A DNA stretch of 64,000 nucleotides from contig NZ_AULB01000026.1 of NCBI RefSeq assembly GCF_000425065.1, positions 1 to 64,000 on the forward strand. The letters run 5' to 3'. The notes under the pieces were generated by a model, which did no database searches, was not told where the DNA came from, and was given only the letters and a program-made list of their open reading frames with translations. Made by a program: the position numbers and the translations under genes. Of the stretch, positions 17,373 through 24,826 are shown piece after piece. Position 1 is the first letter of the stretch, and each line of letters starts with the position of its first letter. The DNA comes from Actinomadura rifamycini DSM 43936 (GTDB taxonomy: Bacteria; Actinomycetota; Actinomycetes; Streptosporangiales; Streptosporangiaceae).

Positions 17373-18093
17373 ACAGGCCGCGGCCGTTCGGGCCGCCCGG
17401 GAGGTACTCCACCGCGCAGCCCGCGTCGGTGAACGCGGCGGCGTACTCCCGCTCCTCGAACAGCGCGAGGGTCTCGTACTCGGTGAACTCGCGGATCCCG
17501 GTCGGCTCGGCCACGGTGTAGCGCACCGTCATCCGGCTCAACCGGCCGTCCCGGACGGTGTGCGACAGCCTGCTGACCGCGCGGCCGTCCTCCTGCGCGA
17601 GCGCCGCGGACACGAAGCCCTCGACGAACCTCTCCGGGAACCACCACGGCTCGACGACGAGCACGCCGCCCGGCGCCAGGTGCCGCGCCATCGAGGCCAC
17701 GGTGCCGCACAACTCCGCGACGGTGCGCACGTAGGCCAGCGAGAAGCACAGGCACACGACCGCGTCGAAGCCGGTCCGGAGGTCGAAGTCCCGCATGTCC
17801 GCGGTGTGCAGCGGGACGTCGGGCAGCTTGCGCCGGGCGATCTCCCGCATGGCCGCCGACAGCTCCAGCCCCTCCGTGCGGCCGAACTCGGCGCCGAACC
17901 GGACGAGGTGCTCGCCCGTCCCGCACGCGACGTCCAGCAGCGAGTCCGCCTCCGGGTTCCGCGCGCGGATCAGCTTCGCGTACTCGTCCGCCTCGGCCGC
18001 CCAGTCGCGGCCGCGGGCGGCGTGGATGAAGTCGTAGATCTCGGCGTGTGCCGCGCTGTACACCGCCGGCGCGCTCTGCGAAACAGCGATCAT
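17344..18093 (-). CDS. dTDP-aminosugar N,N-dimethyltransferase (DesVI/TylM1-like)
   Basis: A 249-residue SAM methyltransferase resembling DesVI and TylM1, which dimethylate an amino group on dTDP-deoxysugars. SAM motif I is LLDVACGTGEHLVRF near residue 55. The family block APGGVLVVEPWWFPE follows, and the C-terminus is GGPNGRGLFIGV. Two consecutive ATGs lie at 18096 and 18093; the second is better spaced from AGGAAGG. It is the last gene of a P450-P450-methyltransferase operon. This is the best evidence that the sugar carries a methylated amine. N-monomethylation is also possible. Confidence 0.83.
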   Translation of the reverse strand: MIAVSQSAPAVYSAAHAEIYDFIHAARGRDWAAEADEYAKLIRARNPEADSLLDVACGTGEHLVRFGAEFGRTEGLELSAAMREIARRKLPDVPLHTADMRDFDLRTGFDAVVCLCFSLAYVRTVAELCGTVASMARHLAPGGVLVVEPWWFPERFVEGFVSAALAQEDGRAVSRLSHTVRDGRLSRMTVRYTVAEPTGIREFTEYETLALFEEREYAAAFTDAGCAVEYLPGGPNGRGLFIGVREGGR

Positions 18094-18115
18094 CATGCCT
18101 TCCTCGGCTCGGGGA

Positions 18116-18155
18116 ACGGCGGCCGGGCGCGCCGGCCCGAGGGCCCGGCCGCCGT
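18116..18155 (-). terminator. Strong hairpin between P450-1 and the N-methyltransferase genes
   Basis: A perfect 13-bp stem (ACGGCGGCCGGGC at 18116-18128 with its complement at 18143-18155) in the intercistronic gap. It has no T tract. It may partly end transcription or protect the upstream message. Confidence 0.45.
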
Positions 18156-18164
18156 GCGGAGCGC

Positions 18165-19373
18165 CTACCAGGTGACGGGCAGTTCGACCAGCCCCTGGAA
18201 CGCCTCCCCGGGCTTGATCGGGACCTCGTCCGCGGGGACCGCCAGGCGCAGGTCCGGCAGCCGCTCGAACAGCGTGCGGAAGGCGATCTCCATGATGACG
18301 CGCGCCAGGTTCATCCCGACGCACTGGTGCGGGCCGAACCCGTACGTCAGGTGGTCGCGGAACCTGGGGCGGTGCCAGTCCAGGGTCTCCGGCCGCTCGT
18401 AGGCGTCCTCGTCGCGGTTGATGAGGGAGAACAGGAAGAACACCCCGTCGCCCTCGTGGATGGTGGTGTCGTCGTCGACCTCGATGTCCTCGGCGGCCAC
18501 CCGCTGCAGCCCGTCCGGGACGGCGACCAGCCGCGTCAGCTCGTCCACGGCGGCGGGCCACAGCGACGGGTCGGCGCGCAGCTCGGCGAGCCGCTCGGGG
18601 TGCCGCAGCAGGGTGTAGGCGCCGAGCGCGATCGAGCTCGACGTGGTGTCGTGCCCGGTCACCAGGATGATCAGGAACATCTGGAGCACTTCTTCCTGCT
18701 CCACGTCGTCCGCTTCGCCGCGCTCGGCGAGCAGGTCCTTCAGGAAGCTCTCCGCGGGGCTCTGCCTGGCCTTCTCGATCAGTTTGCCCAGGTAGGCCAT
18801 GAGCTCGTCGTAGGCGGCGGCCGCGTCCGGGCCGAACAGGATCTGGTGCGCCTTCCGCTCGAAGTACTCCTGCTCCTCGTGCGGGATGCCCAGCGTCTCG
18901 CACACCGCCATCAGGGGGACGGGCGAGGCGAACATGGAAGCCAGGTCCGCGGGGGCGCCGTGCTCCAGCATGGCGTCCAGCCGCCGGTCCACGATCTCCT
19001 GGATCTTCGGGCGCATCGAGTCGACCCGCCGCACCGTGAAGCCCGCCTGCGCCAGCTTGCGGCGCGCGCGGTGCTTCGGGCCGTCGACCCCCACCAGCGC
19101 GGTGAGCAGCTTGATGACCTTCTGCTGGACGTCGTTGAACTCGACGGCCGCGGCCGCGCTGACCATCGGCCAGTCGGGGTTGGTGCGGTCGCTGGAGATG
19201 CGGGGGTCGGTCAGGAGCCGGCGGGTCAGCTCGTGGCCGGTGACGGCCCAGGCTTTCCGGCCGTCGTAGAGGGTGATCTGGGAGATCGGGCGCCGCTCGG
19301 CCAGCGTCCGGTAGCCCGGCGCGGGCTCGTAGGGGCAGGTGCGGTCCTGCGGGAAGGGGACGGTCTCGGTCAT
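18165..19373 (-). CDS. Cytochrome P450-1
   Basis: A 402-residue class I bacterial P450. The haem ligand is Cys351 in FGPHQCVGMNLAR, the I-helix oxygen-activation motif is the canonical TGHDTTS, and the ExxR helix reads DELTRLV. GGGAG lies 9 bases before the ATG. It sits behind P450-2 in a minus-strand operon driven from 20859-20876. It likely oxidises the ansamycin core, but which position cannot be deduced. Electrons could come from the ferredoxin encoded at 27.7 kb. Confidence 0.9.
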   Translation of the reverse strand: MTETVPFPQDRTCPYEPAPGYRTLAERRPISQITLYDGRKAWAVTGHELTRRLLTDPRISSDRTNPDWPMVSAAAAVEFNDVQQKVIKLLTALVGVDGPKHRARRKLAQAGFTVRRVDSMRPKIQEIVDRRLDAMLEHGAPADLASMFASPVPLMAVCETLGIPHEEQEYFERKAHQILFGPDAAAAYDELMAYLGKLIEKARQSPAESFLKDLLAERGEADDVEQEEVLQMFLIILVTGHDTTSSSIALGAYTLLRHPERLAELRADPSLWPAAVDELTRLVAVPDGLQRVAAEDIEVDDDTTIHEGDGVFFLFSLINRDEDAYERPETLDWHRPRFRDHLTYGFGPHQCVGMNLARVIMEIAFRTLFERLPDLRLAVPADEVPIKPGEAFQGLVELPVTW

Positions 19374-19413
19374 GGCGAAGCACTCCCTGGGCAACGGGCC
19401 GGGGCACGACCGG

Positions 19414-19450
19414 GACCGGCTTCCGCCCGCGCCGCGGGCGGAAGCCGGTC
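19414..19450 (-). terminator. Strong hairpin between P450-2 and P450-1 genes
   Basis: A perfect 17-bp stem with a 3-base loop (19414-19430 paired with 19434-19450) in the gap between two co-directional genes. It could be an attenuator or a message-stabilising structure rather than a full terminator. Confidence 0.5.
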
Positions 19451-19489
19451 GGGGTGCGGCCTCGGTGGGCGGGTCTGGTCGTTGCGGGG

Positions 19490-20743
19490 TCAGACGAGCC
19501 GCACCGGGAGGTCCTTGGTCCGGGTGAACCCCGGACGCAGGATCCACGGGACCTCTTCGCGCGGCACCGCGAGGCGCAGGTCCGGGAACCGGGTGAACAG
19601 CCCGCGCAGGGCCACCTCCGCCTCCAGGTAGGCGACGTGCTGGCCGAGGCAGCGGTGGATCCCCTTGCCGAAGCCGAGGTGGCTCTCGCTGCCCACCGCC
19701 AGCCGGTCGACGATCAGCTTCTCCGGCTCGGGGAACTTGCGCGGGTCGGTGTTCGCGCCCATGATCAGCGGCACGACCGGCATCCCCCGCGGGATCACCA
19801 CGCCGCCCACCTCGATGTCCTCGGTGGCGAACCGCGGCTGCCCGAACTGGATCGGCCCGAGGCGCTGCAGCTCGCGGACGGCCTGCGGCCACAGCGCCGG
19901 CTCCGCCTTCAGCCGGTCGAGCTGGTCTGGGTTCTCCAGCAGGGCGAGCACCGAGTTCCCGATCAGGTACGTCGTGGTCTGGTGGCCGGCCGTCACCAGG
20001 CTGAACAGGATCCCGACCAGCTCGTCGTCGGTGACCCTGGACGGGTCCTCCTGCTGCGCCTGGACGAGCGCGGTGACGAGGTCGTCCTTCGGCTCGGCCC
20101 GCCGGCGCTCGATCATCTCCCGCGCGACGGCGAGGGTCTTGCGCACCTCGCCCGGGAGCCGCTCGCCGTCCAGCGTGGCCATCGCGTCGCTCCAGGACCG
20201 CCAGTACGGCCGGTCCTCCTCGTCGACGCCGACGAGCTCGCAGATGACGGTGACCGGCAGCGGGTAGCAGAACGTCTCGACGAGGTCGATCGGCGTGCCG
20301 TCCCCGCCGAGCCCGTCCAGGTGGTCGAGCAGGTCGGCGGTGAGCTCCTCGACCCGGGGCCGGAACTTGCCGACCCGGTGCGCGGTCAGCGCGTAGGACA
20401 CCAGCTTGCGCAGCCGGGCGTGGTCGGGGCCGTCGGACGCGTTGATGAGGTTCTTCAGCCAGGGGATCAGGTCCTCCGGCATGTCGAGGTGCTGGAACAC
20501 GCCGTTCCGGATGTCCTCGGCGGGCGAGTCGCTCAGCGGGTTGGTGAGGAACCGCTGGTCGGTGAGGACCTGGCGCACGTCCTCGTAGCGGGCGGCCAGG
20601 AACATCGGCGGGCCGCCCATGAAACCGCCGAGCTGCAGCGTCGGTGCCTCGCGCACCCGTGCGTGTGCGCCGAACGGGTCGGCGACCACTTCTGGCGAGA
20701 ACAGGTCGATCGGCTCGCCCTGATTCTCGGTGGTGGCGGTCAT
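19490..20743 (-). CDS. Cytochrome P450-2 (Gln in place of the I-helix acid)
   Basis: A 417-residue P450 with haem ligand Cys365 in FGKGIHRCLGQ and ExxR as RELQR. The I-helix motif reads TAGHQTTT: the conserved acidic residue before the Thr pair is glutamine. Such changes are seen in P450s with unusual oxygen chemistry or substrate-assisted proton delivery. GGAGG lies 8 bases before ATG 20743. It is the first gene of the P450-2/P450-1/N-methyltransferase operon. Its exact tailoring step is not predictable from sequence. Confidence 0.9.
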   Translation of the reverse strand: MTATTENQGEPIDLFSPEVVADPFGAHARVREAPTLQLGGFMGGPPMFLAARYEDVRQVLTDQRFLTNPLSDSPAEDIRNGVFQHLDMPEDLIPWLKNLINASDGPDHARLRKLVSYALTAHRVGKFRPRVEELTADLLDHLDGLGGDGTPIDLVETFCYPLPVTVICELVGVDEEDRPYWRSWSDAMATLDGERLPGEVRKTLAVAREMIERRRAEPKDDLVTALVQAQQEDPSRVTDDELVGILFSLVTAGHQTTTYLIGNSVLALLENPDQLDRLKAEPALWPQAVRELQRLGPIQFGQPRFATEDIEVGGVVIPRGMPVVPLIMGANTDPRKFPEPEKLIVDRLAVGSESHLGFGKGIHRCLGQHVAYLEAEVALRGLFTRFPDLRLAVPREEVPWILRPGFTRTKDLPVRLV

Positions 20744-20832
20744 AGCGTTTTCCTCCCGTGTGGAAAGCGTGCGCCGTGTGGAAAGCGTGCGTTCCGCTGG
20801 TATGGGCAAGCGCGTCGCAGCCCCGTTTCGGA

Positions 20833-20876
20833 ACGATAAGAAGGGGAGTCCGGCCGGGCATCCCCCAACCTGATAG
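20833..20876 (-). promoter_or_regulatory. RifZ-type operator and -10 box for the P450-2 operon
   Basis: Minus strand: CTATC, 8 bases, GGATG (20876 down to 20859), 20 bases, TATCGT (20838-20833). Expected start near 20826, about 83 bases before the P450-2 ATG. The left end of the 2.2-kb island begins roughly 40 bases beyond this site. Confidence 0.8.
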
Positions 20877-20889
20877 AACTCGGTGCCCG

Positions 20890-21080
20890 CGCCCGCTCCG
20901 CAGGCCGTCCGGGTCCGTTCGGCGGTCACCTGGCCGAGCGGGACGTTGTCGCCGAGCTCGCGGCGCAGCCGCCGCAGCATCTGGCCGTAGGAGCGGACCG
21001 TGTCGGCGTCCGGGTCCCGGCGGGCCAGGAACTCCTCGCACCCCGCCCGGCCTCCCGCGACGTCCCGGATATACTCATCG
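20890..21080 (-). pseudogene. Tyrosine integrase fragment A (N-terminal part)
   Basis: Minus-strand translation here reads AGCEEFLARRDPDADTVRSYG followed by QMLRRLRRELGDNVPLGQVTAER. This is the N-terminal SAM-like (core-binding) start of a tyrosine recombinase. It breaks off after VTAER, close to the operator at 20859-20876. The sequence that would normally follow it (a VFTAAWG... block) is found instead at 22968-23125, at the other end of the island. Limits are approximate. No catalytic domain is present. Confidence 0.6.
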
Positions 21081-21148
21081 CGGACATCCGGCGGTTCTTC
21101 GGCCGGATGCGCCGACGACGCGCGGCCGGATCTGGAAGAATGCCACCT

Positions 21149-21589
21149 ATGGCACGGTTTATCGGTTTCGGCAATGTAGTCCTGCCCGTGCGGGATCTGC
21201 CCGCCAGCATCACGGCCTGGACCGCGTTGCTGGGCGGACCACCCGCGTTCCAGAGCGACGATTTCGCGGCGTTCTCCAACGATGGCGTGGAGATCGGGCT
21301 CACCGCGGCGCCCTGGGTGGATCACCCGCTGGTCTTTTGGGCGGTCGAGGATATCGAACAGGAGCATCGCGCACTGGTCGCCGCCGGGGCGACGGCGATG
21401 ACCGAGATTTCCGACGGATCGCTCGCCGAGGTCGGTACCGCCGAGGCCGCCGCGGGGGACAACATCGATCCGGCAACCGGCATCGTGGACATGCCCGGAG
21501 CCCGGCTGGCCGTCCTGAAGGCGGCCGACGGCAACCTGATCGCCATCACTCAAGAGGTACCGATGGACTGGTCGGCCGACCAATCGTGA
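21149..21589 (+). CDS. VOC/glyoxalase-fold protein
   Basis: A 146-residue protein with the vicinal-oxygen-chelate fold: a βαβββ start (FIGFGNVVLPVRDLPASITAW) and an end (ARLAVLKAADGNLIAITQE) typical of glyoxalase/bleomycin-resistance/dioxygenase relatives. It is a single two-module unit, so it probably dimerises. GGAAGA lies 9 bases before ATG 21149, and TATACT at 21068-21073 could be its -10. The stop overlaps the start of the next gene (GTGA). It sits inside the island between integrase shards, so it is probably cargo rather than a biosynthetic gene. Function unknown. Confidence 0.72.
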   Translation: MARFIGFGNVVLPVRDLPASITAWTALLGGPPAFQSDDFAAFSNDGVEIGLTAAPWVDHPLVFWAVEDIEQEHRALVAAGATAMTEISDGSLAEVGTAEAAAGDNIDPATGIVDMPGARLAVLKAADGNLIAITQEVPMDWSADQS

Positions 21590-22689
21590 GATCGGGCGTA
21601 CCCGAGCTGTCCCGGCGGGTACTGAACCGGACACTCCTGGAGCGGCAACTGCTGGCCCGGCGCGTTCCTCGTACTCCGCTGGAGGCGATCGAGCACCTCG
21701 TGGCGATGCAGGCACAAATGCCCAACGGACCTTATGTGGGGCTGTGGGCGCGGTTGGAGAACTTCCGGCACGATGACCTGACGGCCCTGCTCGAGAGCCG
21801 CGACGTGGTGCACGCCACTATGCTGCGCTGTACCCAACACCTGGCCTCCGGCGAGGACTTCCGTTGGCTGTGGCCGACGGTCGCGCCCGCTGTGCGGAAA
21901 GCCTTGACCGACGCGTACTACGCCACGCAGATCGAGGGTATGGATCTCGACGAGCTCGCCCGCGTCAGCCGACAGCTACTGACCGGAAAGACGCTCACCC
22001 GCCGGGATCTCGGCCAGTTGCTCACCGACCGATTCCCCGGCCGCGCCCCCGGCCGGCTGGCCGAGGCCATCGAGCTGCTGGAGGCGTTGGTGCATCCACC
22101 ACCCCACTCCACCTGGGGCCGGTGGGGGCATCGGCGTGGGACACCGGTCACCCTGGCCGACGAATGGCTCGGCCGCCCGCTGACCGACGCGCCGCAACCG
22201 GAGACGATGGTCCTGCGCTACCTCGCCGCGTTCGGTCCAGCCGGTGTCATGGACATCCAGGCCTGGTCGGGATCGACCCGGCTCCGCAAGGTCGTCGAAG
22301 GGTTGCGGCCGAAACTGCGCGCCTTCCGGGACGAGCAGGGAGGCGAACTGCTCGACCTGCCCGACGCACCGCTGGGCGAACCGGACCGACCGGCGCCGGT
22401 CCGGTTCCTGCCCGCCTTCGACAACGCCGTCCTCGGGTACCGGGACCGGACCCGCGTGATCAGCGAGGAGAATCGCCGCCGGATCGCGCCCAGGGCCTCC
22501 GGGGGCGTGCCATTGCTCCTCGTCGACGGCTTTGCGGAAGGCAGCTGGAAGCTCACGAACGGCCACCTGCACATCGCACCGTTCCGGCCACTGTCGGGAT
22601 CCGAGAAAGCGGCGGTACGAGACGAGGCCGCCCGCCTGCTCGCGTTCGTCGCCCCGGACAACACCGAACCGTCGTTCACACTGGAGTAA
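21586..22689 (+). CDS. AlkZ-type winged-helix DNA glycosylase family (HTH_42)
   Basis: A 367-residue winged-helix DNA-binding-domain protein. The N-terminal segment LEAIEHLVAMQAQMPNGPYVGLW carries the QxQ motif (Gln42, Gln44) that is catalytic in AlkZ. AlkZ enzymes unhook DNA interstrand crosslinks in azinomycin producers. Related YcaQ/AlkX proteins repair alkylated bases. GTG 21586 overlaps the VOC stop. The family link is good, but activity and substrate are inference. Base and codon use look somewhat less GC-biased than the flanking P450s, fitting acquisition with the island. Confidence 0.72.
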   Translation: MRSGVPELSRRVLNRTLLERQLLARRVPRTPLEAIEHLVAMQAQMPNGPYVGLWARLENFRHDDLTALLESRDVVHATMLRCTQHLASGEDFRWLWPTVAPAVRKALTDAYYATQIEGMDLDELARVSRQLLTGKTLTRRDLGQLLTDRFPGRAPGRLAEAIELLEALVHPPPHSTWGRWGHRRGTPVTLADEWLGRPLTDAPQPETMVLRYLAAFGPAGVMDIQAWSGSTRLRKVVEGLRPKLRAFRDEQGGELLDLPDAPLGEPDRPAPVRFLPAFDNAVLGYRDRTRVISEENRRRIAPRASGGVPLLLVDGFAEGSWKLTNGHLHIAPFRPLSGSEKAAVRDEAARLLAFVAPDNTEPSFTLE

Positions 22690-22867
22690 GCCCGATCGGG
22701 ACTCGGGCCAGGGCGAACCGGTCGAGGTGGTGCTTCCCGGCCCGCCCCTTCGCCGTGGCCCTTTCCCGGCGTAGGCGAATTCCCTATTCAGCTCAACCCC
22801 GCATGCGCTTCCGGCCTCATCTTGTCTGCCCGGCCATTGCCGTTCGCGGCGATCTGTGCGTGCTGAT

Positions 22868-22980
22868 GACCGGGTGCTGCTGATCGACGTGGAGAACGTG
22901 CTGGGCACGCGCCCCCGCAACGCCCGCGCCCGCCTGGCCGGGCTGCTGGCCGACGCCGGGCCCCTGGCCGCCGCTCGATC
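22868..22980 (+). pseudogene. NYN/PIN-like protein fragment (N-terminus only)
   Basis: The plus strand encodes LLIDVENVLGTRPRNARARL followed by AGLLADAGPLAAA. It resembles the start of NYN-domain ribonuclease-like proteins. It then runs straight into the reverse-oriented integrase shard without a stop of its own. A broken gene end, low certainty. Confidence 0.35.
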
Positions 22981-23125
22981 AGCGCGGCGAGATCGGTGGT
23001 GACCCAGCCGCGACCGGGCCCGGCCGCCCAGGTGGTGAAGGCGTGCAGCGCCGAGCGGTGCCGGTTCCAGGTCCGCGCCGCGGCCTCGCCCCAGGCGGCG
23101 GTGAACACCGCGGCCGCCCGCACGG
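22968..23125 (-). pseudogene. Tyrosine integrase fragment B (core-binding domain continuation)
   Basis: Minus-strand translation gives RAAAVFTAAWGEAAARTWNR, then HRSALHAFTTWAAGPGRGWV and TTDLAALIERR. This is the second half of a tyrosine recombinase core-binding domain and would directly follow fragment A in an intact protein. The catalytic C-terminal domain is absent; the frame ends where a plus-strand gene fragment begins. The right end lies immediately before the operator at 23126. Limits approximate. Confidence 0.6.
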
Positions 23126-23170
23126 CTATCAACGCGAGGGATACCCGGCCGCCCGCACCCGCCCTAGCCT
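23126..23170 (+). promoter_or_regulatory. RifZ-type operator and -10 box for the methyltransferase-transketolase operon
   Basis: CTATC (23126-23130), 8 bases, GGATA (23139-23143), 21 bases, TAGCCT (23165-23170). Expected start near 23177. The -10 and flanking bases (CTAGCCTGCG) are identical to those of the aroQ promoter at 31154. Confidence 0.78.
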
Positions 23171-23228
23171 GCGTGTGGTCGATCACGTTCAAAAAATGTC
23201 GGAACGTAGCGAACCGTGAGGGGTGCTG

Positions 23229-24053
23229 GTGACAAAGCCGACGCCGACCGAGATCGGGCAGGGATATGACGATTTCGCGGAACTGCTCGATCAGCTCTGG
23301 GGCGACAATCTGCACCACGGCTACTGGGAGGACGAATCCGACGGCGCGTCGCTCGACGAGGCCACGAACCGGCTGACGGGCAAGCTGGCCGGGATGCTGC
23401 CCATCGAGCCGGGCGCCCGCCTGCTCGACGTCGGCTGCGGCGTCGGCGAGCCGGCCGCCCGGCTGGTCCGGGACCACGGGATCACCGCGGTCGGGATCTC
23501 GATCAGCAAGCGGCAGGTGGAGCGCGCGGGCGAACGCGCCGCTTCCGCCGGGCTGGCGGACCGGCTGTCGTTCGAGTACGCGGACGCGATGGACCTGCCG
23601 TTCCCGGACGCGTCGTTCGACATCGTCTGGGCGCTGGAGTCGCTGCACCACATGCCGGACCGGTGGCACGTGATCCGCCAGGCGGCCAGGGTGCTGCGCC
23701 CCGGCGGGCGGCTGGCGATCGGCGACTTCCTGCTCCGCGGCGAGCACGGGAGCGGCGCCGACGCCGCCGCCCGGGTCGACCTCGTCCGGCAGGGCGTGCT
23801 GAAGATCGTCGATCTCGACGAGTACCTGTCCCGCATCCGGGAGGCCGGGCTGGAGCCCGAGGTCGCCGAGGACATCAGCGACCGCACCCGCCCGTCGTGG
23901 GGCAAGTCCGCGGAGATCTTCACGGCGGTGCGGGACCAGGCCGTACGGCACATCGGGGCGGAGCAGTTCGAGCGCACGCTCTCGAACTTCCGCCAGCTCA
24001 GCGACGCGCCGATGGTGGGGTACGTCCTGCTGACCGCCCGCAAGCCCGCCTGA
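23229..24053 (+). CDS. Ansamycin O-methyltransferase (Rif-Orf14-like)
   Basis: A 274-residue class I SAM methyltransferase. Rif-Orf14 methylates the C-27 hydroxyl of demethylrifamycin SV. The N-terminus PTPTEIGQGYDDFAELLDQLW, the NLHHGYW block and motif I LLDVGCGVGEPAARLV are in the same order and spacing as I recall for that enzyme. The alternative is another UbiE/erythromycin-type small-molecule methyltransferase. GTG 23229 is chosen over GTG 23223 because GAGGGG is then 5 bases away. It leads the operon with the split transketolase, as expected in a rifamycin-type cluster. Confidence 0.83.
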   Translation: MTKPTPTEIGQGYDDFAELLDQLWGDNLHHGYWEDESDGASLDEATNRLTGKLAGMLPIEPGARLLDVGCGVGEPAARLVRDHGITAVGISISKRQVERAGERAASAGLADRLSFEYADAMDLPFPDASFDIVWALESLHHMPDRWHVIRQAARVLRPGGRLAIGDFLLRGEHGSGADAAARVDLVRQGVLKIVDLDEYLSRIREAGLEPEVAEDISDRTRPSWGKSAEIFTAVRDQAVRHIGAEQFERTLSNFRQLSDAPMVGYVLLTARKPA

Positions 24054-24100
24054 CCCGTGGTCGTGGCGGAGTGACCATCAGAAACGTTGCAGGTGGAGCC

Positions 24101-24826
24101 ATGCAGACGACCGACCAGACGACCGACCGCACGTCCGAGCAGACGACCGAAGAGACGATCCGCGCCCTGTTCCGCAGGATGATCGGCGACGAGAAGCACA
24201 TCTGGGCCGCGGTGTCCACGACGGACACGATCTGGGTGCTCTACGACCGGGTGCTGAACGTGTCGCCCGACACCGTCGACGACCCGGACCGCGACCGGTT
24301 CTACCTCTCCAAGGGCCACGGCCCGATGGCCTACTACGCGATGCTCGCCGCGAAGGGCTTCTTCCCTCCGGAGGAGCTCGACACCTGGACCACGGTCGAC
24401 TCCCCGCTCGGGCTGCACCCGGACCGCGTGCTCGTGCCCGGCGTGGAGATCAGCAGCGGCTCCCTCGGCCACGGGCTGCCGCTCGGCGTCGGGACCGCGC
24501 TCGGCCTGCGCATCGACGGCCGCGCCGCCCGGGTGGTGGTGCTGATCGGCGACGGCGAGCTGGACGAGGGCAGCAACAACGAGGCGATCGAGATCGCCGG
24601 GCGCTTCGGGCTGGACCGGCTCACCGTGATCGTGATCGACAACAAGTCCGCCAGCCTCGGCTGGCCGGACGGCATCGCCAAGCGGTTCGAGGTCGAGGGC
24701 TGGGACGCCGCCGCCGTGGACGGGCACGACCACGAAGCGCTGTACAAGGCGCTGACCCGGGAGCCCGCCGGCCGGCCGCAGGCCGTGGTGGCGAACGTCC
24801 GTCGCAAGGAAGGGGTCGCCGGATGA
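24101..24826 (+). CDS. Transketolase N-terminal (TPP-binding) subunit, Rif15A-like
   Basis: A 241-residue subunit carrying the thiamine diphosphate-binding half of a transketolase: SKGHGPMAYYAML, SSGSLGHGLPLGVG and GDGELDEGSNNEA...VIDNK. The first ~20 residues are Thr/Gln/Glu-rich and likely disordered. In A. mediterranei the Rif15 pair supplies the two-carbon unit that turns rifamycin SV into rifamycin B, together with P450 Rif16. The same job is the best guess here. Its TGA overlaps the ATG of the C-terminal subunit gene (ATGA), which should give balanced synthesis. Confidence 0.88.
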   Translation: MQTTDQTTDRTSEQTTEETIRALFRRMIGDEKHIWAAVSTTDTIWVLYDRVLNVSPDTVDDPDRDRFYLSKGHGPMAYYAMLAAKGFFPPEELDTWTTVDSPLGLHPDRVLVPGVEISSGSLGHGLPLGVGTALGLRIDGRAARVVVLIGDGELDEGSNNEAIEIAGRFGLDRLTVIVIDNKSASLGWPDGIAKRFEVEGWDAAAVDGHDHEALYKALTREPAGRPQAVVANVRRKEGVAG

